A stretch of DNA of 58,025 nucleotides from JAVMKJ01 sp031732875 (GCA_031732875.1 JAVMKL010000002.1:1-58025), one strand, 5' to 3'. Counted from the stretch's first letter, positions 47,195 through 56,268 are shown. Made by a program: numbers and translations. The notes: generated by a model not told the origin, from the sequence alone.

Positions 47195-47803
47195 TCAGTC
47201 GATCACCACCAGACCTTTTGGCTGACTGGCGAAATACGCGGCCAGGTCGGCGATATCCTGGGCCGACAGAGGAGTTGCCATGCCTTTCATGACGACGTTT
47301 TTGCGCGCGCCGGACTGGTAATCCTGCAAGACCTTGTGCAAATAATCCTCGTGTTGTCCGGCCAACCGCGGGTAAAGCGGGATATTGCCGTTACCGTCGG
47401 GACCGTGACAGGCCGCGCAGGACGCGCTTTTGGTCTTGCCGGCCGCGGCGTTACCCCGGATCGGATAGGGTTCCGCGGCGGGCTTGAAGCTGGCCAGGTA
47501 GGCGGCGATATCCTGCATGTCCTGTTCGTCGAGCGAGAAAGCGTTGGCATGCATGGTCGGGTGCTGGCGCTCGCCGGCCTGGTAGGCCTTGAGCGCGGCG
47601 ACGACATAGTCGGCATGCTGGCCGCCCAGCCGGGGTACGTGGTAGGTCGGATAGGCATTGGTGTAGCCCGGGATGGCGTGGCAGCCGGAGCAAGTCGCAA
47701 ACTTGGTTTTGCCCGCGGCCGGATCGCCAGCGGCCTGCGCGGCCCCGGCCAGGACGGCGCAGATCGCGAAAATCGCGAATTGCGGCAGTACGAATCGGGT
47801 CAT
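47195..47803 (-). CDS. Dihaem cytochrome c4-like protein
   Basis: 202 residues. Signal peptide (about 1-24), then two cytochrome c domains with haem sites CSGCH (38-42) and CAACH, and distal Met ligands expected in HPTMHANAF and NVVMKGM. Periplasmic electron carrier, typical donor to terminal oxidases. Good AGAGGA site. Convergent with the caspase gene, 26 bases apart. Confidence 0.93.
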   Translation of the reverse strand: MTRFVLPQFAIFAICAVLAGAAQAAGDPAAGKTKFATCSGCHAIPGYTNAYPTYHVPRLGGQHADYVVAALKAYQAGERQHPTMHANAFSLDEQDMQDIAAYLASFKPAAEPYPIRGNAAAGKTKSASCAACHGPDGNGNIPLYPRLAGQHEDYLHKVLQDYQSGARKNVVMKGMATPLSAQDIADLAAYFASQPKGLVVID

Positions 47804-47842
47804 GATAGTCCTCTTTCAGTGTCTTTGGATCGATTCCAAACA

Positions 47843-47977
47843 CTAGCAGGCTAACGATCGGGTATCAACGTCGAGGCCAAACTCCCGCATCTTTCGCCGG
47901 AGCGTGGTCCGACTGGCGCCCAGCAACGCGGCGGGCGCGGAGCCCGGTAGCCGTTGGGATGCCAAATGGTCCAGACT
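47843..47977 (-). pseudogene. Possible remnant of a Fis-family (NtrC-type) regulator C-terminus
   Basis: One minus-strand frame ends with AALLGASRTTLRRKMREFGL followed by a few residues and TAG. This matches the Fis-type helix-turn-helix that closes NtrC-like regulators (AAxLLGxSRxTLxRK). No start codon with a ribosome site or upstream protein of this family was found, and ilvD begins 144 bases to the right. Probably the leftover 3' end of a deleted gene. Confidence 0.45.
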
Positions 47978-48120
47978 TCCAATCCCGACGCGGCGGCCAG
48001 CATTTTTACCCGCCAGTCGCCGACGGCACCCCCCGAAGCAATAAATTGCCGTAGAATTTTCCAGTGGAACGGACCGTTTTGCTCTGCTTTCCGCCCTTTG
48101 TCAGTTTCGTGGAGATCCCC

Positions 48121-49968
48121 ATGCCCGACTATCGCTCCCGCACCACCACCCACGGCCGCAACATGGCGGGCGCCCGCGCGCTTTGGCGGGCCACCGGCGT
48201 CAAGGACGGCGACTTCGGCAAGCCGATCATCGCCATCGCCAATTCCTTCACCCAGTTCGTCCCCGGCCACGTCCATCTGAAGGATTTGGGCCAACTGGTG
48301 GCGCGCGAGATCGAGCAGGCCGGCGGCATCGCCAAGGAATTCAACACGATCGCCGTCGATGACGGCATCGCGATGGGTCACGGCGGGATGCTCTACTCGT
48401 TGCCCTCGCGCGAACTGATCGCCGATTCGGTCGAGTATATGGTCAACGCTCACTGCGCCGACGCGCTGGTCTGCATCTCCAACTGCGACAAGATCACCCC
48501 TGGAATGTTGATGGCCGCCCTGCGGCTCAACATCCCGGCGATCTTCGTCTCCGGCGGACCGATGGAGGCCGGCAAGACTCGACTCGCGGCGCACAAACTG
48601 GATCTGGTGGACGCCATGGTCGCCGCCGCCGACGACCGCATCGACGACGCCACGGTGACCGAGTACGAACGTTCGGCCTGCCCGACCTGCGGCTCCTGTT
48701 CGGGGATGTTCACCGCTAATTCCATGAACTGTCTGACCGAAGCGCTGGGTCTGAGCCTGCCTGGCAACGGCTCGCTGCTGGCCACTCACGTGGATCGCCG
48801 GGAGCTGTTCCTGGAAGCCGGCCGGCGCATCGTCGAACTCGCCCGACGCTATTACGAAGGCGGCGACGCGTCGGTGCTGCCGCGCGGCATCGCCACGTTC
48901 CAGGCGTTCGAGAACGCCATCAGCCTCGACATCGCCATGGGCGGCTCCACCAACACCGTGTTGCACCTGTTGGCCGCCGCTCGCGAGGCGGGGGTGGAAT
49001 TCACCATGCGCGACATCGACCGGATGTCCCGTCGAGTACCGAATCTATGCAAGGTGGCACCCGCCACCCAGAAATACCACATGGAGGACGTGCATCGCGC
49101 CGGCGGGGTGATCGCCATTCTCGGGGCGTTGGACCGGGCTGGCCTGCTGCACCGCCAGGCGCGTACGGTGCACGGCGAGACGCTGGGCGAGGCGGTGGAC
49201 CGTTGGGATATCGCCCGCTCGACTTCCTGGGACGAGGCGAGGATTCGTTACTCGGCCGGACCGGCCGGCATTCCCACCCAGCAGGCGTTTAGCCAGGACA
49301 CTCGCTGGCCGAGTCTGGATCTGGACCGGGAAGAAGGCTGCATCCGCGACCGGGCTCATGCTTACTCCCAGGACGGTGGCTTGGCGGTGTTGTACGGCAA
49401 CCTGGCCGAGGAGGGCTGCATCGTCAAGACCGCCGGAGTGGATGAGAACAATCTGGTATTCAAGGGACCGGCGCGGATCATGGAAAGCCAGGAGGATGCG
49501 GTTGCGTCGATCCTGAGCGGGCGGATCCAGCCAGGCGACGTGGTGCTGATCCGCTACGAGGGGCCCAAGGGCGGGCCGGGCATGCAGGAGATGCTGTATC
49601 CGACCAGCTATCTTAAGTCCAAAGGGCTGGGCAAGGTTTGCGCCCTGGTTACCGACGGCCGATTCTCCGGCGGAACCTCGGGGTTGTCCATCGGGCACGT
49701 CTCGCCGGAAGCGGCGGAAGGAGGCACGATCGCCCTGGTCGAGGAGGGCGACCCGATCGAGATCGACATTCCCAACCGCCGCATCCATTTAGTCGTGGGC
49801 GACGAAGAGCTGCAACGACGGCGGGCGGCGATGCAGGCGCGGGGCGCGGCGGCCTGGAAGCCGGCGAACCGCCAGCGCGAGGTTTCCGCCGCCCTTCGCG
49901 CCTACGCCGCCATGACCACCAGTGCCGCTCGCGGCGCGGTACGGGACGTGACCCAGGTGGAACGTTGA
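48121..49968 (+). CDS. ilvD: Dihydroxy-acid dehydratase
   Basis: 615 residues (E. coli enzyme 616). Dehydrates 2,3-dihydroxy-acids in isoleucine and valine synthesis, using an iron-sulfur cluster. Visible: RSRTTTHGRNMAGARALWRA, SNCDKITPGM (Cys122), CPTCGSCSGMFTANSMN (Cys187-193) and the C-terminal TDGRFSGGTSGLSIGHVSPEA. The long form points to a [4Fe-4S], oxygen-sensitive enzyme. ATG at 48121 preceded by GGAG; an earlier in-frame start at 48064 is not supported. Confidence 0.97.
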   Translation: MPDYRSRTTTHGRNMAGARALWRATGVKDGDFGKPIIAIANSFTQFVPGHVHLKDLGQLVAREIEQAGGIAKEFNTIAVDDGIAMGHGGMLYSLPSRELIADSVEYMVNAHCADALVCISNCDKITPGMLMAALRLNIPAIFVSGGPMEAGKTRLAAHKLDLVDAMVAAADDRIDDATVTEYERSACPTCGSCSGMFTANSMNCLTEALGLSLPGNGSLLATHVDRRELFLEAGRRIVELARRYYEGGDASVLPRGIATFQAFENAISLDIAMGGSTNTVLHLLAAAREAGVEFTMRDIDRMSRRVPNLCKVAPATQKYHMEDVHRAGGVIAILGALDRAGLLHRQARTVHGETLGEAVDRWDIARSTSWDEARIRYSAGPAGIPTQQAFSQDTRWPSLDLDREEGCIRDRAHAYSQDGGLAVLYGNLAEEGCIVKTAGVDENNLVFKGPARIMESQEDAVASILSGRIQPGDVVLIRYEGPKGGPGMQEMLYPTSYLKSKGLGKVCALVTDGRFSGGTSGLSIGHVSPEAAEGGTIALVEEGDPIEIDIPNRRIHLVVGDEELQRRRAAMQARGAAAWKPANRQREVSAALRAYAAMTTSAARGAVRDVTQVER

Positions 49969-50057
49969 TGATCGGGTCGGATGGCACGCGCGGGAAACCA
50001 TGCCGCGGAGAGAATGATTGGTGGATCGCGGCATCGGAACAACGTAAACGTTCGGTC

Positions 50058-50163
50058 CCCTCTCCCCCAATTCATGGGGGAGAGGGTTAGGGTGAGGGGG
50101 TAAGTCTTTGAAACTACAGCCATCACCCCCAACCCCTCTCCCGCAAGCGGGCGAGGGGAGCGA
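50058..50163. repeat. Inverted pair of REP-like elements
   Basis: Unit 1 has CTCTCCCCCAATTCATGGGGGAGAG and the GGGTTAGGGTGAGGGGG tail; unit 2, from about 50122, is inverted: CACCCCCAACCCCTCTCCCGCAAGCGGGCGAGGGG. The pair lies between ilvD and the GGDEF/EAL gene and may form a long stem-loop that limits read-through. Confidence 0.85.
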
Positions 50164-50194
50164 ACGGTTACGGAACAACAAGGGGGAATAAACC

Positions 50195-52612
50195 ATGGGT
50201 CAGGCTGATGCCGGAGACAGCCAGCGCCTCCATCTGGTGAATCACCTGAAGCTGATCGAGGATTTGTGGCAGAAGCTCTACTACGTCAAGTGGAACCCCA
50301 AATCGTTCGCGATGCTGGCGCGCTTGGCGCAAGACATGGTGCGGAACGCGCAGACCGGCGGCGACGGTCACCTGCTCAACCTGGTGGCGCAACTGGAACA
50401 TCACGTCAAGAGCTGCGCGGCTACCGGCGGAATACCCGTGGAATCCGAGCGTCAACGGCTGACGACGCTGATGGACGCCCTGCGTTTCGTCTTGGTCAAG
50501 AACGACCAGCGTGGCGCGGCCGACGAAGCTCGGACCCGTCCCCTGCTGGCGCCGCAGCCGGAAATCTTCCTGCTGATTCCCGGCGCGGAGACCCCGCCGT
50601 TGATGGCGAAACTCGAGGATTCCAGCTATCGGGTGCGACGGATTTCCAGTCTGGCCGAAGCCGAGGAGCGGATGCAGGGACGAGTGCCTGGCGCCATCAT
50701 CGTGGATGTGGATTTTCCCGAAGGTCCGGAAAAGACCATGGACCTGATCGCCACTCTGCGGGCCCAGATCAACCTGCGGGCGCCCGTCGTATTTCTGGCG
50801 GAGCGTAACGATATGGCCGTGCGGCTGGCGGCGGTGCGGGCTGGCGGCGCCGCGTTTTTCAACAAGCCATTCGACGGCGACGAAGTTTTGGGGGTACTGC
50901 GGGAATTGCTGCTGCCCCAGACCGCGGAGGGTTACTACCGGGTACTGATCGTCAACGACCGGCCGGCCGAGGCTTGGGAGATGGCGGGCGCGCTGGAGGA
51001 GCACGGCATTACCCCGCGGGTGGTGATCCAGCCGCTGCAGGTGCTGCAGGATATCCATCGCTTCCGGCCGGATTTATTGCTGATCGATCTCGATCTCAAG
51101 GAAGTCGCCGGGTCGGAGCTGGCCCGGGTGATAGCCCAGCACCGGGATTGCGACGTTCTGCCGATGATTCTGCTGTGTTTTCCGGCGGATGCGGCGCATT
51201 ACCTGATGAACCTGGACGCGCCGGGCGCCAGCTTGCTGACCAAACCGGTGCCGGTTAGCTATCTTTGCTGGGAAGTGAAGCAGCGGCTGCGTCGGGGGCG
51301 CGCCATGCGGGTGAAGCTGAGCCTGCTCACCGATAACGACGCGGTCAGCGGCCTGTACAATCGCCAGCGGTTCATGATGTTGCTGGAGCGGGAACTGGAG
51401 GCCATCGGCCTGCGCCTTCAGTCGCTGGCGGTGGTATTCGTCATGCTGGACAATTTGCGCTCCATCCGCGACTCGGCCGGCGTAGCGACGGCCGATGTAG
51501 TGGTGGGACAGGCGGCCAACCGGTTGCGGCAGGTGGTGAACCAGAACGATCAGCCGGCGGCCCGGTTCGGCGACGCCATTTTTACGGTGCTGGTTCCGAA
51601 TTTGCTCGGACAGCCACTGCTCAAGCTGGCTCGGCGCATTCGCGACGCGTTGGAGACCGGATTCTACAAGGTCGGCGAACAGGCCCTGCTGCTGCGAACC
51701 AGCATCGGTGTCGCCACGGCCGCCGATCGGTCCCTGGATCACCTGATGCTGATCCAGGGAGCGGATTCGGCCTGTGGCTTGGCGCGGGAATCGAAGGGGG
51801 AGCGGATCTACGTGCGGGAGGCCACCCCGGTGGAGCGGCGCGACCAGGATGTCTCGTCGCGGGGTCAGATGCTGAAACAGGTAGGCGAAATCGTCGAGCA
51901 CGAACGGCTCTGGCTGGTATTTCAGCCCGTCGCCAGCATGCGCGGCGACACCAACGAACGCTACGAGGTGCTGCTGCGCCTGCGCAATGCCGAGGGCCAG
52001 GATCTGGTGCCGGGGAGCGTATTCGGCGTCGTTCACAACCATTCCCTGGGTCTGGCGCTGGATCGCTGGGTCATCGATCACGCGCTGGAGATGCTGCGAC
52101 AACGGCAATTGACGACCACGCTGTTCATCAAGGTCCTGCCGGTGACGCTACAGGATCGCACCCTGAGCGGCTGGCTGCGCGAGCGGCTGGAGCAAACCGG
52201 AGTCGAGGCCCAGCGCATCGTGTTTTCGGTGGCGGAGGCGGCCATCGAACGCGGTTTGCGCGACATGTTCGCGTTTCTGGGCGGCATCAAGCTGTTGGGC
52301 TGCGGGTTTTGCCTCGATCGCTTCGGCCGGGGCGCGGATTCGTTGGGTCTGCTCAAGAACCTGGGCGCCGACTACGTCAAGTTGGACATGTACTTCGTCA
52401 ACAACCTCGCCCGGGATTCCAAGAAACAGGCCCAACTGAGGGAGTTGGCGCAGAATCTGGAAGTGCTGGGCGCGGCCACGATCGTCGGCGGGGTGGAGGA
52501 CGTGCAGGCGATGCCGATTCTGTGGTCGCTGGGCATCGATCTCATCCAGGGATTTTTCCTGCAGCATCCCTATCGCGAGATGAGCTACGACTTCAGCAGT
52601 GGGGCGTTCTAG
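50195..52612 (+). CDS. Degenerate REC-REC-GGDEF-EAL signalling protein
   Basis: 805 residues. A helical N-terminus (1-115) is followed by two receiver-like domains (about 122-245 and 248-368; the first has the Asp in IIVDVDFPEG, the second LLIDLDLKEVAG), a GGDEF domain (about 380-535) whose signature reads RFGDAIF, and an EAL domain (about 555-800) whose signature reads EVLLRLR. Both catalytic motifs are lost, as in FimX/TipF-like proteins, so it is more likely a c-di-GMP sensor or scaffold than an enzyme. AAGGGGGA ribosome site. The 3' end overlaps the convergent SDR gene by 20 bases. Confidence 0.9.
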   Translation: MGQADAGDSQRLHLVNHLKLIEDLWQKLYYVKWNPKSFAMLARLAQDMVRNAQTGGDGHLLNLVAQLEHHVKSCAATGGIPVESERQRLTTLMDALRFVLVKNDQRGAADEARTRPLLAPQPEIFLLIPGAETPPLMAKLEDSSYRVRRISSLAEAEERMQGRVPGAIIVDVDFPEGPEKTMDLIATLRAQINLRAPVVFLAERNDMAVRLAAVRAGGAAFFNKPFDGDEVLGVLRELLLPQTAEGYYRVLIVNDRPAEAWEMAGALEEHGITPRVVIQPLQVLQDIHRFRPDLLLIDLDLKEVAGSELARVIAQHRDCDVLPMILLCFPADAAHYLMNLDAPGASLLTKPVPVSYLCWEVKQRLRRGRAMRVKLSLLTDNDAVSGLYNRQRFMMLLERELEAIGLRLQSLAVVFVMLDNLRSIRDSAGVATADVVVGQAANRLRQVVNQNDQPAARFGDAIFTVLVPNLLGQPLLKLARRIRDALETGFYKVGEQALLLRTSIGVATAADRSLDHLMLIQGADSACGLARESKGERIYVREATPVERRDQDVSSRGQMLKQVGEIVEHERLWLVFQPVASMRGDTNERYEVLLRLRNAEGQDLVPGSVFGVVHNHSLGLALDRWVIDHALEMLRQRQLTTTLFIKVLPVTLQDRTLSGWLRERLEQTGVEAQRIVFSVAEAAIERGLRDMFAFLGGIKLLGCGFCLDRFGRGADSLGLLKNLGADYVKLDMYFVNNLARDSKKQAQLRELAQNLEVLGAATIVGGVEDVQAMPILWSLGIDLIQGFFLQHPYREMSYDFSSGAF

Positions 52613-53528
52613 GCGTCGGGTCCGTTGTTTTCGCCGATGGTCTGCAACCCTTTTCCAGATCCAGCAGGGCGGTGTACCCATCCCGGTAGCTGGGGTAGAG
52701 AAACTCGAATCCGCTGGCGCGTAGCCGGGTGTTGTCGCAGCGTTTGCTGGCTCGCATGCGCGCGGCTGGAGCGCGCCGGGTTTCGGCGCCGGGTTTGAGC
52801 GGCGGCCGAAGGGTCCGCTGCGGTTCCGGCGCGCCGAGTTGGGCCGCCAGCCAGCGTAACACCTCGTCCAGCGGCGCCGGATCGTTGTCCACGGCGAGGT
52901 AGAGCCGTTCCGGGGCGGGCAGTTGGAGGAGATGGTTCAGCGTCCGCGCGCAGTCGTCCCGGTGGATGCGGTTGGTGTAGACCGGCGGACCGTCGGGACA
53001 GGTGGCGGTGCCGTCGCGGACGCTGTCGATCAGCCGGGTGCGGCCGGGACCGTAGATGCCGCCGAAGCGGACCGCGACCGCCGGCCAGGGGCTGTTCCAC
53101 ATCAGTTGCTCGCCCTCCCGGATGCGGCGGCCGCTGAAACCTTCGGCTTCGGCGGGCGAAACCTCGTCCACCCATTCGCCCTGGTGCTGAGCGTAGACCG
53201 AGGTGCTGGAGGCGAACAGCAGCCGTTTCGGGTTCTGGCCGGCCTGGCGCAGAGCGTCGAGCAGGTTGCGGACGCCGGCGACGTAGGCAGCCTGGTATTG
53301 AGCCTCGCTGAAGCCGGTGGCGGCGGCGCAGTAAACGACGTAATCCAGCTTGGGCGGCAGCGCGGCGAGGGTCGCCGGATCGGTGAGATCGGCCGCCAGC
53401 GGCCGGATTTCCGGGGGGAGATCGGTCGGGTGGCGTTTCAGGCCCCAGACCTCGTGTCCGTCCGCGTGCAGGCACAGCCCCAGAGCGGCGCCAACATCGC
53501 CGCAGCCGGCGATCAGAATGCGTGCCAT
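52593..53528 (-). CDS. NAD(P)-dependent epimerase/dehydratase (YeeZ-like SDR)
   Basis: 311 residues. Extended SDR fold with ARILIAGCGDVGAALG (dinucleotide-binding, GxGxxG-like), FASSTSVYAQHQGEWVDE and RFGGIYGPGR. The YeeZ/YbjT group with this start is common in Gammaproteobacteria; substrate unknown. The ATG at 53528 has AAGGA at 8 bases. Divergent from mutY with only 34 bases between starts. Confidence 0.88.
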   Translation of the reverse strand: MARILIAGCGDVGAALGLCLHADGHEVWGLKRHPTDLPPEIRPLAADLTDPATLAALPPKLDYVVYCAAATGFSEAQYQAAYVAGVRNLLDALRQAGQNPKRLLFASSTSVYAQHQGEWVDEVSPAEAEGFSGRRIREGEQLMWNSPWPAVAVRFGGIYGPGRTRLIDSVRDGTATCPDGPPVYTNRIHRDDCARTLNHLLQLPAPERLYLAVDNDPAPLDEVLRWLAAQLGAPEPQRTLRPPLKPGAETRRAPAARMRASKRCDNTRLRASGFEFLYPSYRDGYTALLDLEKGCRPSAKTTDPTPRTPHC

Positions 53529-53562
53529 GCTCGAGTCCTTGTTGGCAAAGCCAAGGTAAACG

Positions 53563-54618
53563 ATGCAACCGACCGAATTCGGCCGGCGCGTGCTGGAATG
53601 GTTCGACGCGCATGGCCGCAAGCAGTTGCCCTGGAAGGAGAACCCGACGCCGTACCGGGTTTGGGTGTCGGAGATCATGCTCCAGCAGACCCAGGTGGCG
53701 ACGGTGATTCCCTATTATCGGCGATTCATGGAACGGTTTCCCGATATTCTGGCCCTGGCCGACGCCGAACCGGACGAAGTCCTGCGACTGTGGGCGGGGT
53801 TGGGTTATTACGCCCGCGCCCGCCATCTGCATCGGGCCGCGCGCGTGCTGCGCGACCGGCATGGCGGGAGGGTGCCGCTGGATATCGCCGCGGTTCGGAG
53901 TTTGCCCGGTATCGGCCGATCGACGGCGGGGGCGATTCTGACGCTTTCGGCCGGGCAGCGCCATCCGATCCTGGACGGCAACGTCAAGCGCCTGCTGGCG
54001 CGGTACGCCGCGGTGGAGGGCTGGCCGGGTCAGCCGAGGGTGCAGGCGATGCTGTGGGATTTGGCCGAGCGCCACCTGCCGGCTGAACGGGTGGCGGATT
54101 ACACCCAGGCGATCATGGATCTCGGGGCGCTGGTCTGTACTCCGCGCCGGCCGCGTTGCGAGGCGTGTCCGCTGGCGGAGGGCTGCGTCGCCCATGCCCG
54201 CGGGCGGACGGGAGACTATCCGGCGCCGAAGCCGCGCCGGGAACTGCCGGTGCGGGCGACCCGGATGTTGCTGGTGCGGGCGGAGGAAGACGAGGTGCTG
54301 CTGGAGCGGCGACCGCCGGTCGGGATTTGGGGCGGACTGTGGAGCTTTCCCGAGTGCCCGCTGGAGACGAACGTGGCCGACTGGTGTCGGGCACAACTGG
54401 GACTGGCGGTGGCGGTCGGGCAGCCCTGGAGCGTGCTGCGGCACAGCTTCAGCCATTTCCATCTCGACATTACCCCGGTGCCGGTGGTAGTGGCCGGCTC
54501 GGGCGGCGCGGTAATGGCAGGAGAACGCTTTGTCTGGTATAACACCCGCCAGCCCGATGATCGGGGGGTTGCCGCGCCGGTGCGTCGATTGCTGGCGGTT
54601 TTGGGAAGCGGGTGGTAG
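53563..54618 (+). CDS. mutY: Adenine DNA glycosylase
   Basis: 351 residues. Removes adenine opposite 8-oxoguanine. Catalytic Glu37 (VSEIMLQQTQV), helix-hairpin-helix LPGIGRSTAGAI, Asp138 (ILDGNVKRLLAR), [4Fe-4S] ligands Cys192, Cys199, Cys202, Cys208 (C-x6-C-x2-C-x5-C) and a C-terminal NUDIX-like domain with WGGLWSFPE and the HSFSHFHL segment. All key residues are present. Followed by yggX, as in E. coli. Confidence 0.97.
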   Translation: MQPTEFGRRVLEWFDAHGRKQLPWKENPTPYRVWVSEIMLQQTQVATVIPYYRRFMERFPDILALADAEPDEVLRLWAGLGYYARARHLHRAARVLRDRHGGRVPLDIAAVRSLPGIGRSTAGAILTLSAGQRHPILDGNVKRLLARYAAVEGWPGQPRVQAMLWDLAERHLPAERVADYTQAIMDLGALVCTPRRPRCEACPLAEGCVAHARGRTGDYPAPKPRRELPVRATRMLLVRAEEDEVLLERRPPVGIWGGLWSFPECPLETNVADWCRAQLGLAVAVGQPWSVLRHSFSHFHLDITPVPVVVAGSGGAVMAGERFVWYNTRQPDDRGVAAPVRRLLAVLGSGW

Positions 54619-54689
54619 AACCGTCGGGCGGCGGGGATGGTCCGAACGGTATTTTCGACACAATTTTTAAAGTACAAACAGGATTACCG

Positions 54690-54962
54690 ATGGCTCGAAT
54701 GGTGAAATGCGTCAAACTCGGGGTCGAGGCCGAGGGGCTGGACCGTCCGCCCTATCCGGGCGAACTGGGCCGGCGGATTTTCGAGGGCGTGTCCAGGGCG
54801 GCCTGGCAGCAGTGGTTGCGGCAGCAGACCATGCTGATCAACGAGTACCGGCTGACCCCGTTCGAGCCGAAGGCGCGCCGGTTCCTGGAGGAGCAGATGG
54901 AGCAGTTTTTCTTCGGGGCGGGCGCGCCGCCGCCGGAGGGCTACGTTCCGCCAAAGGCTTGA
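54690..54962 (+). CDS. yggX: YggX family Fe(II)-trafficking / oxidative-damage protection protein
   Basis: 90 residues. Begins MARMVKCVKLGVEAEGLDRPPYPG with the conserved Cys7, then AWQQWLRQQTMLINEYRL and a C-terminal YVPP. Protects Fe-S proteins and MutY-type enzymes from oxidation. AGGA ribosome site at 7 bases. The mutY-yggX pairing is conserved in Gammaproteobacteria. Confidence 0.96.
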   Translation: MARMVKCVKLGVEAEGLDRPPYPGELGRRIFEGVSRAAWQQWLRQQTMLINEYRLTPFEPKARRFLEEQMEQFFFGAGAPPPEGYVPPKA

Positions 54963-55025
54963 GCGGCTTGACGCTTACCCCGCAAGCTGATTAAATGCGC
55001 GCCTGTTTCGTGCGGCGCGCGATCC

Positions 55026-55101
<76 letters not shown>

Positions 55102-55107
55102 GATGAA

Positions 55108-55145
55108 AGAAGGGCCTGGATTTCCGTCCAGGCCCTTCTGTTTTT
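55108..55145 (+). terminator. Rho-independent terminator of tRNA-Phe
   Basis: A 13-bp perfect stem (AGAAGGGCCTGGA with TCCAGGCCCTTCT) and a 6-base loop, followed by GTTTTT. It starts 6 bases after the tRNA CCA end. Confidence 0.95.
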
Positions 55146-55196
55146 GGGGGTGTTGTTGCGGCGTGCTTTTTCGGCGTGGTGAGCCCACGACCGTTC

Positions 55197-55409
55197 TCAA
55201 GCCCGCTCTTCCCGCTCCGGTTGCCAGGTCGAGCCCAGGTTGCGCAGGCGTTGCTCGCGTTTCCAGCGGCGCTCGCGCGACGGTTTGTCGTCGCGTCGTT
55301 GGGTTTCCCGCAACCGTTTCGTGCGCTGCCAGTGAGTTTCGCGACGCCAGTAGTCGTAAACAGGTTCGGTCGCATCCACGGGATGGTTTTGGAGAGTGGT
55401 CGGCATCAT
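55197..55409 (-). CDS. Small basic protein, function unknown
   Basis: 70 residues, very rich in Arg, Trp, Glu and Gln (EPVYDYWRRETHWQRTKRLRE, ERRWKREQRLRNLG). The ATG at 55409 has AAGGA at 6 bases, a better fit than the ATG at 55415 that abuts the site. Codon usage fits the GC-rich core genome. I do not recognise a family. Convergent with the tRNA gene. Confidence 0.6.
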   Translation of the reverse strand: MMPTTLQNHPVDATEPVYDYWRRETHWQRTKRLRETQRRDDKPSRERRWKREQRLRNLGSTWQPEREERA

Positions 55410-55674
55410 CGGCATTCCTTGGGGTTGAGTTGATTTTTCGGAGTCGCTCGGCGCCTCTCACCGAACGCGCTTCAGATGTCGCTTCAAAGACAAAGATCGT
55501 GCCATATATTTATATTATTAATTTTTATATAAAAATTTTCAAAAAGCGCCCTGCTGCGCCAAACTGATTCCTGGCGGACAGAGGTCATTTTGGTTAATCC
55601 GGGTCCAAAGTGACCCGGCTCCCATTTCGGGATCGGTCTGGGGTGGATGGGGGGATGGCCGTGTCCGGTGCTAG
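55410..55674. other. Intergenic region with possible insertion-sequence end
   Basis: AT-rich around 55490-55545 (TATATTTATATTATTAATTTTTATATAAAAATT), then GAGGTCATTTTGG and CCGGGTC-CAAAGT-GACCCGG at about 55582-55617. Repeated GGTCATTTTGG/GGTCCAAAGTGACC motifs recall the ends of IS21-family elements, but no transposase is present. A remnant end is a guess. Confidence 0.35.
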
Positions 55675-56211
55675 CGACAGGTCTCGCGCCGCAACGCTTC
55701 GTACATCCGTGCCGCCCTGGAACGGATCCTGGCATTCTGGTTGTTCGAGCGGTTCCAAGCGCTGACCGCGGAGGAGATCTGGAGCATGTTGAACATGCTT
55801 GTTTCCATCGAGGAAACCGACGCTTATCATTCACCGTTCGCTTAAATTTTTCCCAGTTTTCAAGATTTGCACCTTAATAGCTGAGTAATTGGCCGAAAAA
55901 TGATTAAATTGTCTTATTTTGAGTCACTTTAACATGCCTTGCGGATAGAGGCTTTTTGGAAGCTTGAGTCGTCATCCCAAAATAGGCCCTGTTTTTGCCC
56001 TCAAAGTGGGAAATAATTTTCATTTTCCGCCCTAAATTTTAAGCGAACGGTGAGTTATCAGTCGATTTTCGCCAAGGGCAAGGCCGGTAGCCTGAAACGC
56101 CTGCTGGCTCGCCGCCTTGGCCCGTTGCCGGCGTGGGCGGCTAAAAAAGATAGCCGGGCAGTATTCCAGGCAAGGGTTAGCCTTGATCTGGTGAACGTGC
56201 CACCAGCCTGA
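55675..56211 (+). pseudogene. Remnant of an Rpn/PD-(D/E)XK nuclease-family protein, split by a MITE
   Basis: A coding frame reads ILAFWLFERFQALTAEEIWS and then SIEETDAY up to the insertion at 55830. Removing the 225-base element and one TTATCA copy restores a single frame that continues QSIFAKGKAGSLKRLLARRL and GPLPAWA and ends at TGA 56211. The second half matches the C-terminal tail of DUF4351/Rpn-type putative nucleases. The 5' part is missing: the frame meets TAG at 55672. So the gene was already truncated or decayed as well as interrupted. Confidence 0.75.
55830..56054. mobile_element. 225-bp MITE with terminal inverted repeats and 6-bp target duplication
   Basis: Left end TCACCGTTCGCTTAAATTT (from 55831) and right end AAATTTTAAGCGAACGGTGA (to 56053) are inverted copies of about 19 bases. 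The element is flanked by direct TTATCA repeats at 55824-55829 and 56055-56060. The interior is AT-rich, has no open frame, and differs sharply in base composition from the host gene. It must be moved by a transposase encoded elsewhere. Confidence 0.88.
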
Positions 56212-56237
56212 TGTGAACCTCGACAGAACTCGAACTC

Positions 56238-56268
56238 AAAAAAAGAAACAGCGCCCGAAAGCGCCGTT
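56238..56268 (-). terminator. Rho-independent terminator of the PEP-CTERM gene
   Basis: Read on the minus strand: AACGGCGC-TTTCGG-GCGCTGTT (8 bp, one G-U) followed by TCTTTTTTT. It begins 26 bases after the stop codon. Confidence 0.85.
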
